64,000 nt of DNA from JAICWP01 sp035278025. GTDB lineage: Bacteria; Acidobacteriota; Terriglobia; Terriglobales; Acidobacteriaceae. The notes below the pieces were generated by a model. That model did no database searches. It was not told the origin of the DNA and saw nothing but the letters and a program-made list of their open reading frames with translations. Shown piece by piece: positions 40,504 through 49,113 of this stretch. How positions within the stretch are numbered: the stretch's first letter is position 1; each line of letters begins with the position of its first letter. Location of the stretch: NCBI GenBank assembly GCA_035278025.1, contig DATEJK010000006.1:28937-92936 (forward strand), read 5' to 3'. The position numbers and the translations under genes are program-made.

Positions 40504-41679
40504 TCATTCAGCGGAGACGAACTTCACACACACCGGAGAAGTCACCTTCAACGACTGCCCGGTTGGCGTCAGCCGCCCCGTTTCCTGGTCAATGCGAAAG
40601 ATCACTACGTTGTCGGACTTCTGGTTGGCTACGAACATGTACGCCCCGTCAGGAGTGAGGCCAAAACTGCGCGGGAACTTTCCCTGAGTAGGAACATCCT
40701 CCACAGGCGTCAGCGTGTGTTTGACGGGGTCAATGGCGAAGACGGCGATGGAGTCGTGCCCCCGGTTGGAGGCATAGAGAAACTTTCCCGAAGGATGCAC
40801 CGCAATTTCGGCGGCGTCGTTCTCGCCTTGGAAAGACTTCGGCAGACTTGAAATGTTTTGCAGTGGCCGCAGCACGCCCTGGCTGGAATCGTAAGAGAAG
40901 GAATAAATGGTGGAACCCATTTCATCCACCAGATAGAGGAACCGGCCGGTAGGATCGAAGGCAAAATGGCGCGGTCCAGACCCCGGCTTAACTTCCGCGA
41001 AGGGCGGTTGATTAGGCGTAAGGGCGCCGCTTCTCGAATCGAAGTGATAAACCAACAAGCGGTCAAGACCAAGGTCCGCCGCGATGGCATAACGGTCGCC
41101 GTGGTCGGTCTCGATGCAGTGCGCGTGCGGACCCTCCTGCCTTTTGGGGTTCACGCCATGTCCGGAATGTTGCACAAAGGCGGACGTCTGGCCCAGCCGC
41201 CCATCGTGCAGAACCGGAAAAACGGCCACGCTGCCGCCATCGTAATTGGCAACTAGAACAAAATGGCCCGTCTTATCGAGCGAGACGTAGCAGGGCCCGG
41301 GCCCGCGGGAGGAAACCTGGTTGAGAAATGTGAGCTTGCCTGTTTTGTGATTAATCGCAAATGAACTGACAGCGCCGCTCTTGCCGCCACCATAATCGGA
41401 CTCTTCATTCACCGCAAAAAGAAACCGCTGGTCAGGAGAGACCGCCAGAAATGACGGGTTAGCCGTATCCGCGGCCACGGCGGGTGATGCGGCCCGGCCG
41501 GTAGACTCGTTGAAGCGATAGCTGTATATGCCTTTGCTCTTGGGGCCGGTGTAAGTGCCCAGGTACACCCAGTATGTCTTCTGAGTCGCCTTTTGAGCCG
41601 GGGGTTGCGATGATGCAACCAACGGCAGGCAAAGAAGCACAGTCAGCAGAAACGCAAATGGCCGCTTCGTTAATTTCAT
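40504..41679 (-). CDS. Secreted lactonase-family seven-bladed propeller (Pgl-like)
   Basis: A 391-residue protein of the YbhE/6-phosphogluconolactonase propeller family with a Sec signal (KRPFAFLLTVLLCLPLVASS). Diagnostic stretches: YWVYLGTYTGPKSKGIYSY, NPSFLAVSPDQRFLFAVNE, GPGPCYVSLDKTGHFVLVAN, GPHAHCIETDHGDRYAIAAD, GSGPRHFAFDPTGRFLYLVD and FPRSFGLTPDGAYMFVANQK. The start is the ATG at 41679 after a very strong GGAGGAGGAG site. It converges with the MFS gene. It could open aldonolactones formed by the PQQ dehydrogenase; some relatives act on other lactones or have unknown activity. Confidence 0.86.
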   Translation of the reverse strand: MKLTKRPFAFLLTVLLCLPLVASSQPPAQKATQKTYWVYLGTYTGPKSKGIYSYRFNESTGRAASPAVAADTANPSFLAVSPDQRFLFAVNEESDYGGGKSGAVSSFAINHKTGKLTFLNQVSSRGPGPCYVSLDKTGHFVLVANYDGGSVAVFPVLHDGRLGQTSAFVQHSGHGVNPKRQEGPHAHCIETDHGDRYAIAADLGLDRLLVYHFDSRSGALTPNQPPFAEVKPGSGPRHFAFDPTGRFLYLVDEMGSTIYSFSYDSSQGVLRPLQNISSLPKSFQGENDAAEIAVHPSGKFLYASNRGHDSIAVFAIDPVKHTLTPVEDVPTQGKFPRSFGLTPDGAYMFVANQKSDNVVIFRIDQETGRLTPTGQSLKVTSPVCVKFVSAE

Positions 41680-41747
41680 TCTCCTCCTCCACCCGCACGC
41701 GCTCCACGTTGCGCTATCAGGCGACGTAACGAGAGCCACGAGCGAGC

Positions 41748-43193
41748 TTAACGACTGGGCGCAGTTGTGCCCTGATGTTTCTCATCTGGCCTGGCATCCA
41801 GATAGACGCGGCCCGCCGTTGTCAATCTGGGGATGACGAATTCGGTGGACCCCTTTTCCTTCACCGCCTTCAATCTGCGGCAGCAGCCGCTTTCAGGGCT
41901 CTCGTACCGGATGGAATGAAACTCGCCCTTGACCTGTACCTGTACCGGCAAAGGATCCTGCGCGTAGTTCACCAGCTCCACAACCGTCTCACCGGAACTG
42001 GGCTGTTGGTAAGGAACCGCAATGGTTGTCAATGCGTTCCATAAGCTGATCAATGGAACGGACTTGTCCATCAAACGTCGAATGTCGCTGGCAAAAGTAT
42101 CCGGATCATCCACCGCCTTCAGCAGTTCGATAACCTTTCCTTTGCCGACGGCATAATCCGCCACTGCGTCACTGCTCCGGATTGGTCGCGCGGAATGCCA
42201 GGGATACATGCCCTTTGAACTTACCAGAACGGCCGTGCCGCCACGGGAAGCGAACTTCGCCACAGCCGCAGCCGCGTCTTGGTTCGGGGCCGCAAATATC
42301 ACGAGAAGATTAAGGCCGTGGAGTGAACCGTCCGCCAACTCCGGGGGGGTTAAAATCCGGAATGGAATGTTGTGCCGAGCCATCAGGTTGGCGGGTTCAA
42401 ACCAATCGTAATCACTGTCTGCCACAACTCCGATATCGGCCTGTGGCTGTAGCCCCGCGGGACTGCTTTGGGTAAACCGCAGGTAGGGCTTCACCCGCTC
42501 CCAGAAGGCCACAGCGCCAGCCTCGCCCTGCGCCAGCCGGGTTTGCAGGTCCTCGCGCAGGTTCAGGATTACGTCTGCATGAAACGCTCCTGCCTCCGCG
42601 ACGGCCAATGCGTAGGCGGCCGCGCTCGGCCCCTTCCGCTGTTGCAGGGGCTCAGGCAATTCCCAATCGAACTGGTACAGCGGAACCTGAGCGGGATGCA
42701 GCATGCGACCGTAGCGAACCAGCGCCAGGTTGCAGTCGAGCCAAGGCTGCTCCGTGGGACTCGACGCCTCCAGAACACCCTGGCTGCTGATGATTGAGTG
42801 CCCGCGCATTTGCGGTTCTTTGGCGCTGCGGTCAGCCACAAGGATTGAAATTCCGGGATGGCTCAGCCGCAGTTTTGCCGCCGCTGCCTCCGCCTGAACC
42901 TGCGTTGCCTCCCCGGGATCGAGAATGACTCCCGTTAGTCCCTGCGCGGCGCTCCCGAAGCCGGCAGCTTTCTGCACAGGCACCTCAAGGAACACACGGT
43001 AACCCTTCTGCCGAGCCTGGTTTGCTATTGCCCCCTCGTTCGGCCCCGCTGCGATCACCAGGCTGTCCACACCCAGGACTTCTCTCGCCGGCACATGCGG
43101 CTGCGTCCAGCGCAGCAACGCCCTGCCCCAGGATGGAACCGCAAGCAGCACATATGCGACCAACAGGACCATCGTGGAACGCGCCATTTTCAC
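41748..43193 (-). CDS. Secreted protein of unknown function, glycosidase-like features
   Basis: A 481-residue protein with a signal peptide (MVLLVAYVLLAVPSWGRALL). I do not recognise a family with confidence. The first half has alternating strands and helices like a TIM barrel (SLVIAAGPNEGAIANQARQK, DVILNLREDLQTRL, AFWERVKPYLRFTQ). The second half (ADIGVVADSDYDWFEPANLM, LLVIFAAPNQDAAAAVAKFA, RGGTAVLVSSKG) resembles the glutamine-amidotransferase-like domain next to some glycoside hydrolase barrels, and a small beta domain follows. GTG start overlapping the apbE stop by 4 bp; an ATG lies six bases further on. Last gene of the DUF362-propeller-ApbE set. Confidence 0.7.
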   Translation of the reverse strand: MKMARSTMVLLVAYVLLAVPSWGRALLRWTQPHVPAREVLGVDSLVIAAGPNEGAIANQARQKGYRVFLEVPVQKAAGFGSAAQGLTGVILDPGEATQVQAEAAAAKLRLSHPGISILVADRSAKEPQMRGHSIISSQGVLEASSPTEQPWLDCNLALVRYGRMLHPAQVPLYQFDWELPEPLQQRKGPSAAAYALAVAEAGAFHADVILNLREDLQTRLAQGEAGAVAFWERVKPYLRFTQSSPAGLQPQADIGVVADSDYDWFEPANLMARHNIPFRILTPPELADGSLHGLNLLVIFAAPNQDAAAAVAKFASRGGTAVLVSSKGMYPWHSARPIRSSDAVADYAVGKGKVIELLKAVDDPDTFASDIRRLMDKSVPLISLWNALTTIAVPYQQPSSGETVVELVNYAQDPLPVQVQVKGEFHSIRYESPESGCCRRLKAVKEKGSTEFVIPRLTTAGRVYLDARPDEKHQGTTAPSR

Positions 43194-44236
43194 CGGGAAC
43201 CACCAGTGCTGAAGGAGTTCGTGGTTCGCAGGTAGATCTTCGGCCCGCTCGACGCGGTGATGGTCTGCCCGTTCGGTGGAATCCAGATTGCGGCCGTTTG
43301 ACTGCTCCTCAGTACCAGCTGCCGTCCCTTTTTCGGTCCCACCAGCAGGAGCGTGGTGGAGAGGGCGTCGGCGGCGGTTGCATTACCCGCAAGCACACTT
43401 ACGGCAAACCTCACATCTGCCGGCAGGCCGGTTCGCGGATCAACAATGTGTCCTGCGCGTCTGTTTTCCAGCAGGCTGGGCCCGGATTGCTCGGAAGTAG
43501 AAACCGCGTTGTCATGCAGACTCACTGTGGGGCCTGCGCTGTGCGATGGGTCCCGCAAGGTTACCATCCAGCCCGCCTGCCCTGGAGGCGATCCCATTCC
43601 ATACATCGTGCTTCCCCCCGCATTTACCAGCGCGCTACGGATGCCCTGGGCTTTCAGAATTTCCACTGCCCTGTCCACGGCGTAGCCCTTGCCAATGGCT
43701 CCCAGGTCAATCTGCAGACAGGAGGAGAGAAACTCAATGCCACGCGGTGGAACCATTCGAATCTTTGTGTAGCCAACGCAGGGCTCTATCCTGGCGAGTT
43801 GAGAGGCCGAGGGAACCGGCCCGCCGCGCAGCTCCGCTTTCCACAAATCGGACAGCGGGCCCACGGTGATGTCAAACTTCCCCATCGACATCCGGGAATA
43901 GGGCAGCGACTCTTCCACCACGCGGTAAAGGTCGGGCACAACGTTTTGCACTCGGAAATGAGCGCTGCGGTTGAGACGGCTGAGGTCGCTCTCCGGCTTG
44001 TAATTGCTCATTACCTCATCCAGGCGGACGATCTCCTGGAACGCCTTCTCGATAGCGCCAGACGCGCGTTCTGCCGAATCCCCATAGGCCACAATGTCGA
44101 AGACCGTTCCCATCGCATATTTACGCTGGTGGACCGGAAGAGCGGTCGCCGGCGAGTTGGCTGCGGCCGCGGCCTGCAGCCCAGCCAGCGCAAGGGACGC
44201 AATTGCCAGCCTACTCCAGCGCATAAAGCTCGCCAT
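43190..44236 (-). CDS. apbE: FAD:protein FMN transferase (ApbE)
   Basis: A 348-residue flavin transferase that attaches FMN to Ser/Thr of exported redox proteins. A signal peptide (RLAIASLALAGLQAAAAAN) is followed by the family motifs KYAMGTVFDIVAYG, MSMGKFDITVGPLSDLW, LQIDLGAIGKGYAVDRAVEI, ALVNAGGSTMYGMG, GHIVDPRTGLPAD and ATAADALSTTLLLVG. The ATG lies in the tail of the propeller gene (26-bp overlap); a second ATG at 44224 is possible. I see no classical FMN-binding domain or [S/T]GA[S/T]-type acceptor among the neighbours, so its client is probably elsewhere or unrecognised. Confidence 0.93.
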   Translation of the reverse strand: MASFMRWSRLAIASLALAGLQAAAAANSPATALPVHQRKYAMGTVFDIVAYGDSAERASGAIEKAFQEIVRLDEVMSNYKPESDLSRLNRSAHFRVQNVVPDLYRVVEESLPYSRMSMGKFDITVGPLSDLWKAELRGGPVPSASQLARIEPCVGYTKIRMVPPRGIEFLSSCLQIDLGAIGKGYAVDRAVEILKAQGIRSALVNAGGSTMYGMGSPPGQAGWMVTLRDPSHSAGPTVSLHDNAVSTSEQSGPSLLENRRAGHIVDPRTGLPADVRFAVSVLAGNATAADALSTTLLLVGPKKGRQLVLRSSQTAAIWIPPNGQTITASSGPKIYLRTTNSFSTGGSR

Positions 44237-45275
44237 CCATTCCCGCCAGGTAAACCGTGGTTTCGGTCAGCACCGGAACTGATTGCACCGCTCCCCCCAA
44301 CCCCACTCGCCACAGCAATTTTCCGGACGCACTGTCGAGGGCGCCGGCGCCTCCTGCCTGAATGCACACTGTGCCCCCGGCAAAGACTGGGGGCGCCGTA
44401 ACCGCCTCCCCGGCGCGGATTTTCCAGCGCAGCCTGCCGTTTTGGATTTCCACCGCGTAAAGATAGCCGTCTTTGCTGCCGAAGAACGCCGCGCCGTCGC
44501 CGAGCGCGGGAGAGGAAACAATGCCCAGCCCGGTCCCGTACTTCCAGCGCAGGGCCCCGCTCGCCGCATCCAGCGCATATAAGTAGAAATCTTCCGAGCC
44601 GATCAGCAGCGTGTCGCCCGCCAGGGCCGGAGAGCTGTCAATTCCGTTCTCTGTTTGCGTGCTCCACACGACCGCGCCATCGGCCACTTTGAGGCAGTAA
44701 ACCTTGCCATCCCCGCAGCCAAGGTAAATATTTTCGCCGGCACTGAACGGCGTGGAATATATTCTGCCCCCCAACTGCTTGCGCCATCGTTGCTTGCCGC
44801 TGTCCACGTCCACGGCATACACGCATGCGTCCGCGCTGCCGAAGAATGCAACTCCCTGGCGAATCACCGCCGAAGTCCACACCTCTCCGGAGGATGCGGC
44901 TTCCCACAGCTTGCTGCCGGTTTCGGATTCAATGGCATACATCTTGCCGTCGTCACATCCCAGCAGGATGGAATCACCGGAGAAGGATGGCGTGGCGTGA
45001 ATTTGGTCCGGCGCCTGAAATTTCCATTTCGTCCTCGCGCTGGCGGCGTCAATCGCGTGCATAGCGCCGTCCACCGCCGCCGCGTACAGAATGCCGTTCC
45101 GCAGGATGGGAGAGGAACGAATCGCTCTCCCAATCCTCAACCGCCACCGCAGCCGCGAAGGCGGCCGCGCGGGCAACCGGCCCTGGCCCCCGCTCCGCGC
45201 ATTGTCTTTCAGCAGAGTGACCCACTCGCCTTCGCCTTCAACGGTGGCCGGGTTCTGTTTAGGGTCCGCCATCAT
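44211..45275 (-). CDS. PQQ-like beta-propeller repeat protein
   Basis: A 354-residue BamB/PQQ-like propeller with about seven repeats of the pattern strand-GxxxYAxD-x5-G-x-xxW (for example GILYAAAVDGAMHAIDAASA, GKMYAIESETGSKLWEAASS, GDTLLIGSEDFYLYALDAAS, GKLLWRVGLGGAVQSVPVLT). No signal peptide is visible at the N-terminus, which is unusual for this class. It begins five bases after the DUF362 stop and overlaps apbE, so these are co-expressed. It is too short and lacks the Asp pocket for a PQQ dehydrogenase and may be a scaffold. Confidence 0.83.
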   Translation of the reverse strand: MMADPKQNPATVEGEGEWVTLLKDNARSGGQGRLPARPPSRLRWRLRIGRAIRSSPILRNGILYAAAVDGAMHAIDAASARTKWKFQAPDQIHATPSFSGDSILLGCDDGKMYAIESETGSKLWEAASSGEVWTSAVIRQGVAFFGSADACVYAVDVDSGKQRWRKQLGGRIYSTPFSAGENIYLGCGDGKVYCLKVADGAVVWSTQTENGIDSSPALAGDTLLIGSEDFYLYALDAASGALRWKYGTGLGIVSSPALGDGAAFFGSKDGYLYAVEIQNGRLRWKIRAGEAVTAPPVFAGGTVCIQAGGAGALDSASGKLLWRVGLGGAVQSVPVLTETTVYLAGMDGELYALE

Positions 45276-45280
45276 TCACG

Positions 45281-46444
45281 CTATCCGAGGAGAATCTGGC
45301 GATGTTCGATGCGGCCCAGGTCCGCGACTCCCAGTCCCAGTTTCCCTGCTGCCGCAATATGGCCCGGCCGCCGATAAAACAGATTCTTGTTCGGGTTGTG
45401 AAAGAACTCCTCGTTGTTGCTGGTGATGCTGGCGGGATCGTGCTCCCATAGCGAGGGCGCGCCCTTTTCTCTTCTTTTTTTCTCGATGGCCTGCAGTTCC
45501 GTGGTGTCAAGAGCCACCGGATCGGTGCCCACATAAATCGTGCCCGTCTGGTCAATGAAGTCCTGCACCTGCGTGAGCGGTCCGCCGTGCCACACCTGGC
45601 GCATGCCGTCCATGATGTGCAAAACCGCCTTGCTCCGCAGCGGCTCCACTGAGCACATCACTCCGATCAGGGGATCGGTAAAAGAATACGGCGGGCGATG
45701 CGAGCGCGCCACATTATTGAAGGAACCATAGCCCAGGTTTTTCAGGCATCCCGTCACCCCAGCCGCCGAATGGTCCTTGGTGGTGGGAACGTTGATGATC
45801 TTGTCCACGCTCCGGGTGACGACGCTGGCCATGTACGAACGTGTTTCCCACTCGCCAAAGAAGTTGGCTTGGCAGTAGACGTTCAGGTCGTAGCCGGAAA
45901 CGTCTCGAACTCCGTTCTCGATGCCCACCACCCCCACTCCTGGAGGCAGCGTCGTGCGGCAACTGGCAATGTCCATTTCGTAGGAGTAGCGGTCCCACAC
46001 AACAATGTTGCGCAGGGGAACGCCCGCCGCCTGGAGCCCCCTCACAATCTCGCGCACAATCTCGGGAGATGATGAGCAGGCCGGCGCTCCGGAGGGATTA
46101 ATCTTGATGCCCACCACCTCGGTCGGCCGTACAAATTTTGCCCAGGCATCGCGCACCGAACGCTCGCCAGTCAGTTCCGTCATTCCCCGTTCCAGCATGT
46201 GGCGCACAACATCCTGGGAAACATGATTTCTCACGATGGACCTGGAATCCCGGATCTCCACCACTCTGCCCGGGAACAGTCCGGGCATGCCCAGCGGCGA
46301 TGGTTTCCCCGGAGTTATCCCATGCCTCAGAATCGGCGGCGGCTGGGGCATGGGAAGATCCTGCTGGGAGCTGGCATCCAGGCGTTCCACCAGCAGGCCC
46401 GCCGTCCCCAGGCAAGTTCCTTTGATAAAGGTGCGCCGATCCAT
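45281..46444 (-). CDS. Tat-exported DUF362 protein
   Basis: A 387-residue protein with a twin-arginine signal (DRRTFIKGTCLGTAGLLVER). DUF362 landmarks: VGIKINPSGAPACSSSPEIV, LQAAGVPLRNIVVWDRY, DKIINVPTTKDHSAAGVTGC, KNLGYGSFNNVARSH, and GTIYVGTDPVALDTTELQAI. Biochemical role of the family is not settled; some members carry Fe-S clusters, but no ferredoxin-type Cys cluster is visible here. ATG at 46444 with GGGGAG nine bases upstream. First gene of the set that includes the propeller, ApbE and the unknown secreted protein. Confidence 0.86.
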   Translation of the reverse strand: MDRRTFIKGTCLGTAGLLVERLDASSQQDLPMPQPPPILRHGITPGKPSPLGMPGLFPGRVVEIRDSRSIVRNHVSQDVVRHMLERGMTELTGERSVRDAWAKFVRPTEVVGIKINPSGAPACSSSPEIVREIVRGLQAAGVPLRNIVVWDRYSYEMDIASCRTTLPPGVGVVGIENGVRDVSGYDLNVYCQANFFGEWETRSYMASVVTRSVDKIINVPTTKDHSAAGVTGCLKNLGYGSFNNVARSHRPPYSFTDPLIGVMCSVEPLRSKAVLHIMDGMRQVWHGGPLTQVQDFIDQTGTIYVGTDPVALDTTELQAIEKKRREKGAPSLWEHDPASITSNNEEFFHNPNKNLFYRRPGHIAAAGKLGLGVADLGRIEHRQILLG

Positions 46445-46624
46445 CCGCGAGCTCCCCAAGAATTGAGTTGTGACAGGCAGGTGCACAGGCTACGACATCG
46501 TTCCCACCGTTTTCAAGAGCGCGCTTTGGCCGGCGCCACTGGCAATCCTGCCTCGGTGTGATTACACTTTCGCAACGCCGCTTCTTGTCGGCGCAGCGGA
46601 CAATTTCGAATAAGGGGTGAGCGC

Positions 46625-47974
46625 ATGTGGCACGGCATAAAACCGGCAGTCGCACAACTGGCAATCATAATTGGCCTCAGCGGTGGGTTATGGGCGCAGA
46701 CAGGAGCTTACGACTTGCTGCTGAAAGGCGGCCACGTCATTGATCCCGCCAATCATCTCGACGGCATCATGGACGTGGCAGTCTCGGGCAACAAAATCGC
46801 CGCCGTGCAGAAAAACATTCCTGCCAGCCAGGCCAAAAAGGTGGTGGACGTCTCCGGCCTCTACGTCACGCCCGGCCTGATTGATATTCATTATCACATC
46901 GGCCACGGCGGAGCTCCGCTGAACTGGTTTGCCGCGGAGGCGCGCTCACACGATGAGCCTCTGGGCATACTGCCCGACCTGGCGCTGCAATCCGGCGTGA
47001 CCACCATCGTGGACGCTGGCAGCTCCGGGGCGGAAACTTTCGTCCAGGAGAAGCAGGAGGTCATTGATCATGCCAAGGTACGCGTCCTGGCTTTCCTCAA
47101 CATTGTGGGCAACGGCATGCAGGGCGGGCTGGAACAGACCGTGGACGAAATGGACCCCAAGCGCTGTGAGGCCATGATTCGCAAATATCCCGACATCATC
47201 GTTGGAGTTAAAACCGCCCACTACTGGACGGAAAAGCCTTGGGACGCGGAGCATACGCCGTGGGCCGCGGTGGATCGCGCCGAAGAATGCGCCCAGGCGC
47301 TCAATGTGCCGGTGATGGTTGATTTCTGGCCTCGCCCCCAGCGCACCTACGCTGACCTAATCCTCAAAAAAATGCGGCCCGGCGACATTCACACCCACGT
47401 CTTCGCGCAGCAGTTCCCCATCCTGCTGCCCGATGGGAAACTGAATCCCATCATGGAGGAAGCAAGGAAGCGCGGCATCATTTTCGACGTGGGCCATGGC
47501 GCCGGCAGCTTCTGGTTTCGCAACGCGGTGCCTGCGGTCAAACAGGGATTCATCCCCGATTCCTTCTCCACCGACCTGCACATCGAGAACTTCACCATCC
47601 TGAGCATGAACAATGTGATGTCGAAGTTCCTTTCCATGGGCGTGCCCTTACAGGATGTGATCCGGCGCACTACCGTCAATCCCGCCCGGGAAATTCATCG
47701 GCCGGAGTTGGGAACCCTCTCGCCGGGTAAGGAAGCCGATATCGCCGTGCTCGAGGAGCAGCACGGAAAGTTCGGCTACATTGACTGCGGCTACGCCCGC
47801 ATGGACGGCGATCTAAAACTGGTGGCGCGCATGACCGTGCGTGCGGGGCGCATTCTCTATGATCCCTCCGGCCTGAGCATGACGGAGTGGGAAAAGGCCA
47901 GATCGCAGTACTTCAACACCCCAACATTCGGCAATTCGACGCCCGCAATGGCGGACGACTACCCTCGTCATTAA
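46625..47974 (+). CDS. Secreted amidohydrolase/deacetylase-family metallohydrolase
   Basis: A 449-residue amidohydrolase with a signal peptide (AVAQLAIIIGLSGGLWAQ). The metal site is well preserved: HxH in GLIDIHYHIG, a probable carboxylated Lys in VGVKTAHYW, His in GDIHTHVFAQ, His in FDVGHGAGS and Asp in FSTDLHIEN. The HVIDPANHLDGIMDVAVSGN opening and GTLSPGKEADIAVLEE closing are typical of the dihydroorotase/D-aminoacylase-like group that includes the EF_0837/AHA_3915 proteins found next to DgaE-like lyases. AAGGGG ribosome site. It could remove N-acyl groups from an amino-sugar acid. Divergent from the DUF362 gene. Confidence 0.87.
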   Translation: MWHGIKPAVAQLAIIIGLSGGLWAQTGAYDLLLKGGHVIDPANHLDGIMDVAVSGNKIAAVQKNIPASQAKKVVDVSGLYVTPGLIDIHYHIGHGGAPLNWFAAEARSHDEPLGILPDLALQSGVTTIVDAGSSGAETFVQEKQEVIDHAKVRVLAFLNIVGNGMQGGLEQTVDEMDPKRCEAMIRKYPDIIVGVKTAHYWTEKPWDAEHTPWAAVDRAEECAQALNVPVMVDFWPRPQRTYADLILKKMRPGDIHTHVFAQQFPILLPDGKLNPIMEEARKRGIIFDVGHGAGSFWFRNAVPAVKQGFIPDSFSTDLHIENFTILSMNNVMSKFLSMGVPLQDVIRRTTVNPAREIHRPELGTLSPGKEADIAVLEEQHGKFGYIDCGYARMDGDLKLVARMTVRAGRILYDPSGLSMTEWEKARSQYFNTPTFGNSTPAMADDYPRH

Positions 47975-47981
47975 GAAGTTG

Positions 47982-49034
47982 CTACTGGTGCGTGGGCAGC
48001 TGGTCCCAAATCCCCGGGTCCTCCTGCCCCAAAACCCACGAACAGAAGCCTTCCAGGCCCCGGGCCTTTACCAGGTCCAGCCTGTCCTTGAAGGTGCGCG
48101 TATCGGTGTAAAAAACCCATTCCCGCGTCTGGTCACGGTAGAAATAGAACCATGCCGCCCGGTCAGTCGGGTCCCACTGCACCGCCGGATGGTAAGTATC
48201 AATCATCATGCGCACGTCGTTGTTTCCGACGTACGTGGCGGTTTCGGCCGGCTCATTCGCTTTACCTGGATCGCCGGCGTACCAGCGGTATCCGTAAACC
48301 GGAATGCCGAGCGAGAGTTTCTGTTTGGGAACGGTTTTCAGTGCGTAGTCCAGGTTCTGCACTACCCAGGTGTAACCGGCGACCGGGCCGGGCGGCGTAT
48401 AGGACGTGTGCTCGTCGTAGGTCATCAGGCAGATCAGGTCCACTTGCTCCGCCAGCGCCGCAAGATCGTAAGCGCCGCGCCAGTTAGCATAGATCCATCG
48501 CGCAAACCGGCCTTGCCCGGGATAACCGGGAGCGTTAGGGACGGTGGCAATTGACAACTGGAATCCCGCCTTGTGCAGGCTGGCTGCCGCCAGGGTCACC
48601 AATTGCGTGAGGGCGTCGCGGTCCGTCCAGGAGACATTTTCAAAATCGAACTGAAAGCCGGTGTAACCGTGCTTCTTACATTCTCCGACCATTGCGGTAA
48701 TAAAGTGTCCTCGGGCCGCGGGATCGGTTGCCAGTTGATGAAATGACTGCTGGTCGAAGCCCTCTTTGCCTGCGGTCCCGGTGTTCACGATAATGGGCAT
48801 CACCGCCACGTGGTGCTGGCGCGCCACTTGCATAACTTGCTCGTCCGGTCCGCCCCATACCAGCCCTGTTCCATCCACGGAATACCAGGTGGGGACCAGA
48901 ATATCTATCTTGTCGGCGTGGTTTAAAAATGCCTGCACAGAGTCGGGGCGCTGTGTCATATAGAACAGCGCTTTCGGTTGCGCCTGCGCCGCTGCCGCGC
49001 AGGCACACAGGACCGCTGCTATCGCCCACCGCAT
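47982..49034 (-). CDS. Secreted glycoside hydrolase family 18-like protein
   Basis: A 350-residue protein with a signal peptide (RWAIAAVLCACAAAAQAQ). The GH18 barrel is indicated by ILVPTWYSVDGTGLVWG, YTGFQFDFENVSWTD with the D-x-E catalytic pair, LSIATVPNAPG, LICLMTYDEHTSYTPPGPVA and LGIPVYGYRWYAG, and a final WVLGQEDPGIWDQ. It is closest in style to YaaH/chitinase-like barrels that hydrolyse GlcNAc-containing polymers. Gene converges with the amidohydrolase and may supply amino sugars to the nearby enzymes, which is inference. Confidence 0.87.
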   Translation of the reverse strand: MRWAIAAVLCACAAAAQAQPKALFYMTQRPDSVQAFLNHADKIDILVPTWYSVDGTGLVWGGPDEQVMQVARQHHVAVMPIIVNTGTAGKEGFDQQSFHQLATDPAARGHFITAMVGECKKHGYTGFQFDFENVSWTDRDALTQLVTLAAASLHKAGFQLSIATVPNAPGYPGQGRFARWIYANWRGAYDLAALAEQVDLICLMTYDEHTSYTPPGPVAGYTWVVQNLDYALKTVPKQKLSLGIPVYGYRWYAGDPGKANEPAETATYVGNNDVRMMIDTYHPAVQWDPTDRAAWFYFYRDQTREWVFYTDTRTFKDRLDLVKARGLEGFCSWVLGQEDPGIWDQLPTHQ

Positions 49035-49113
49035 GATTCCTCCTTAAATAACGGAAAGTCCTCTGGCCGTGCCGCTCAGCGTTGCTGAGTGCACAAAAAA
49101 TCGCGGAACACGG

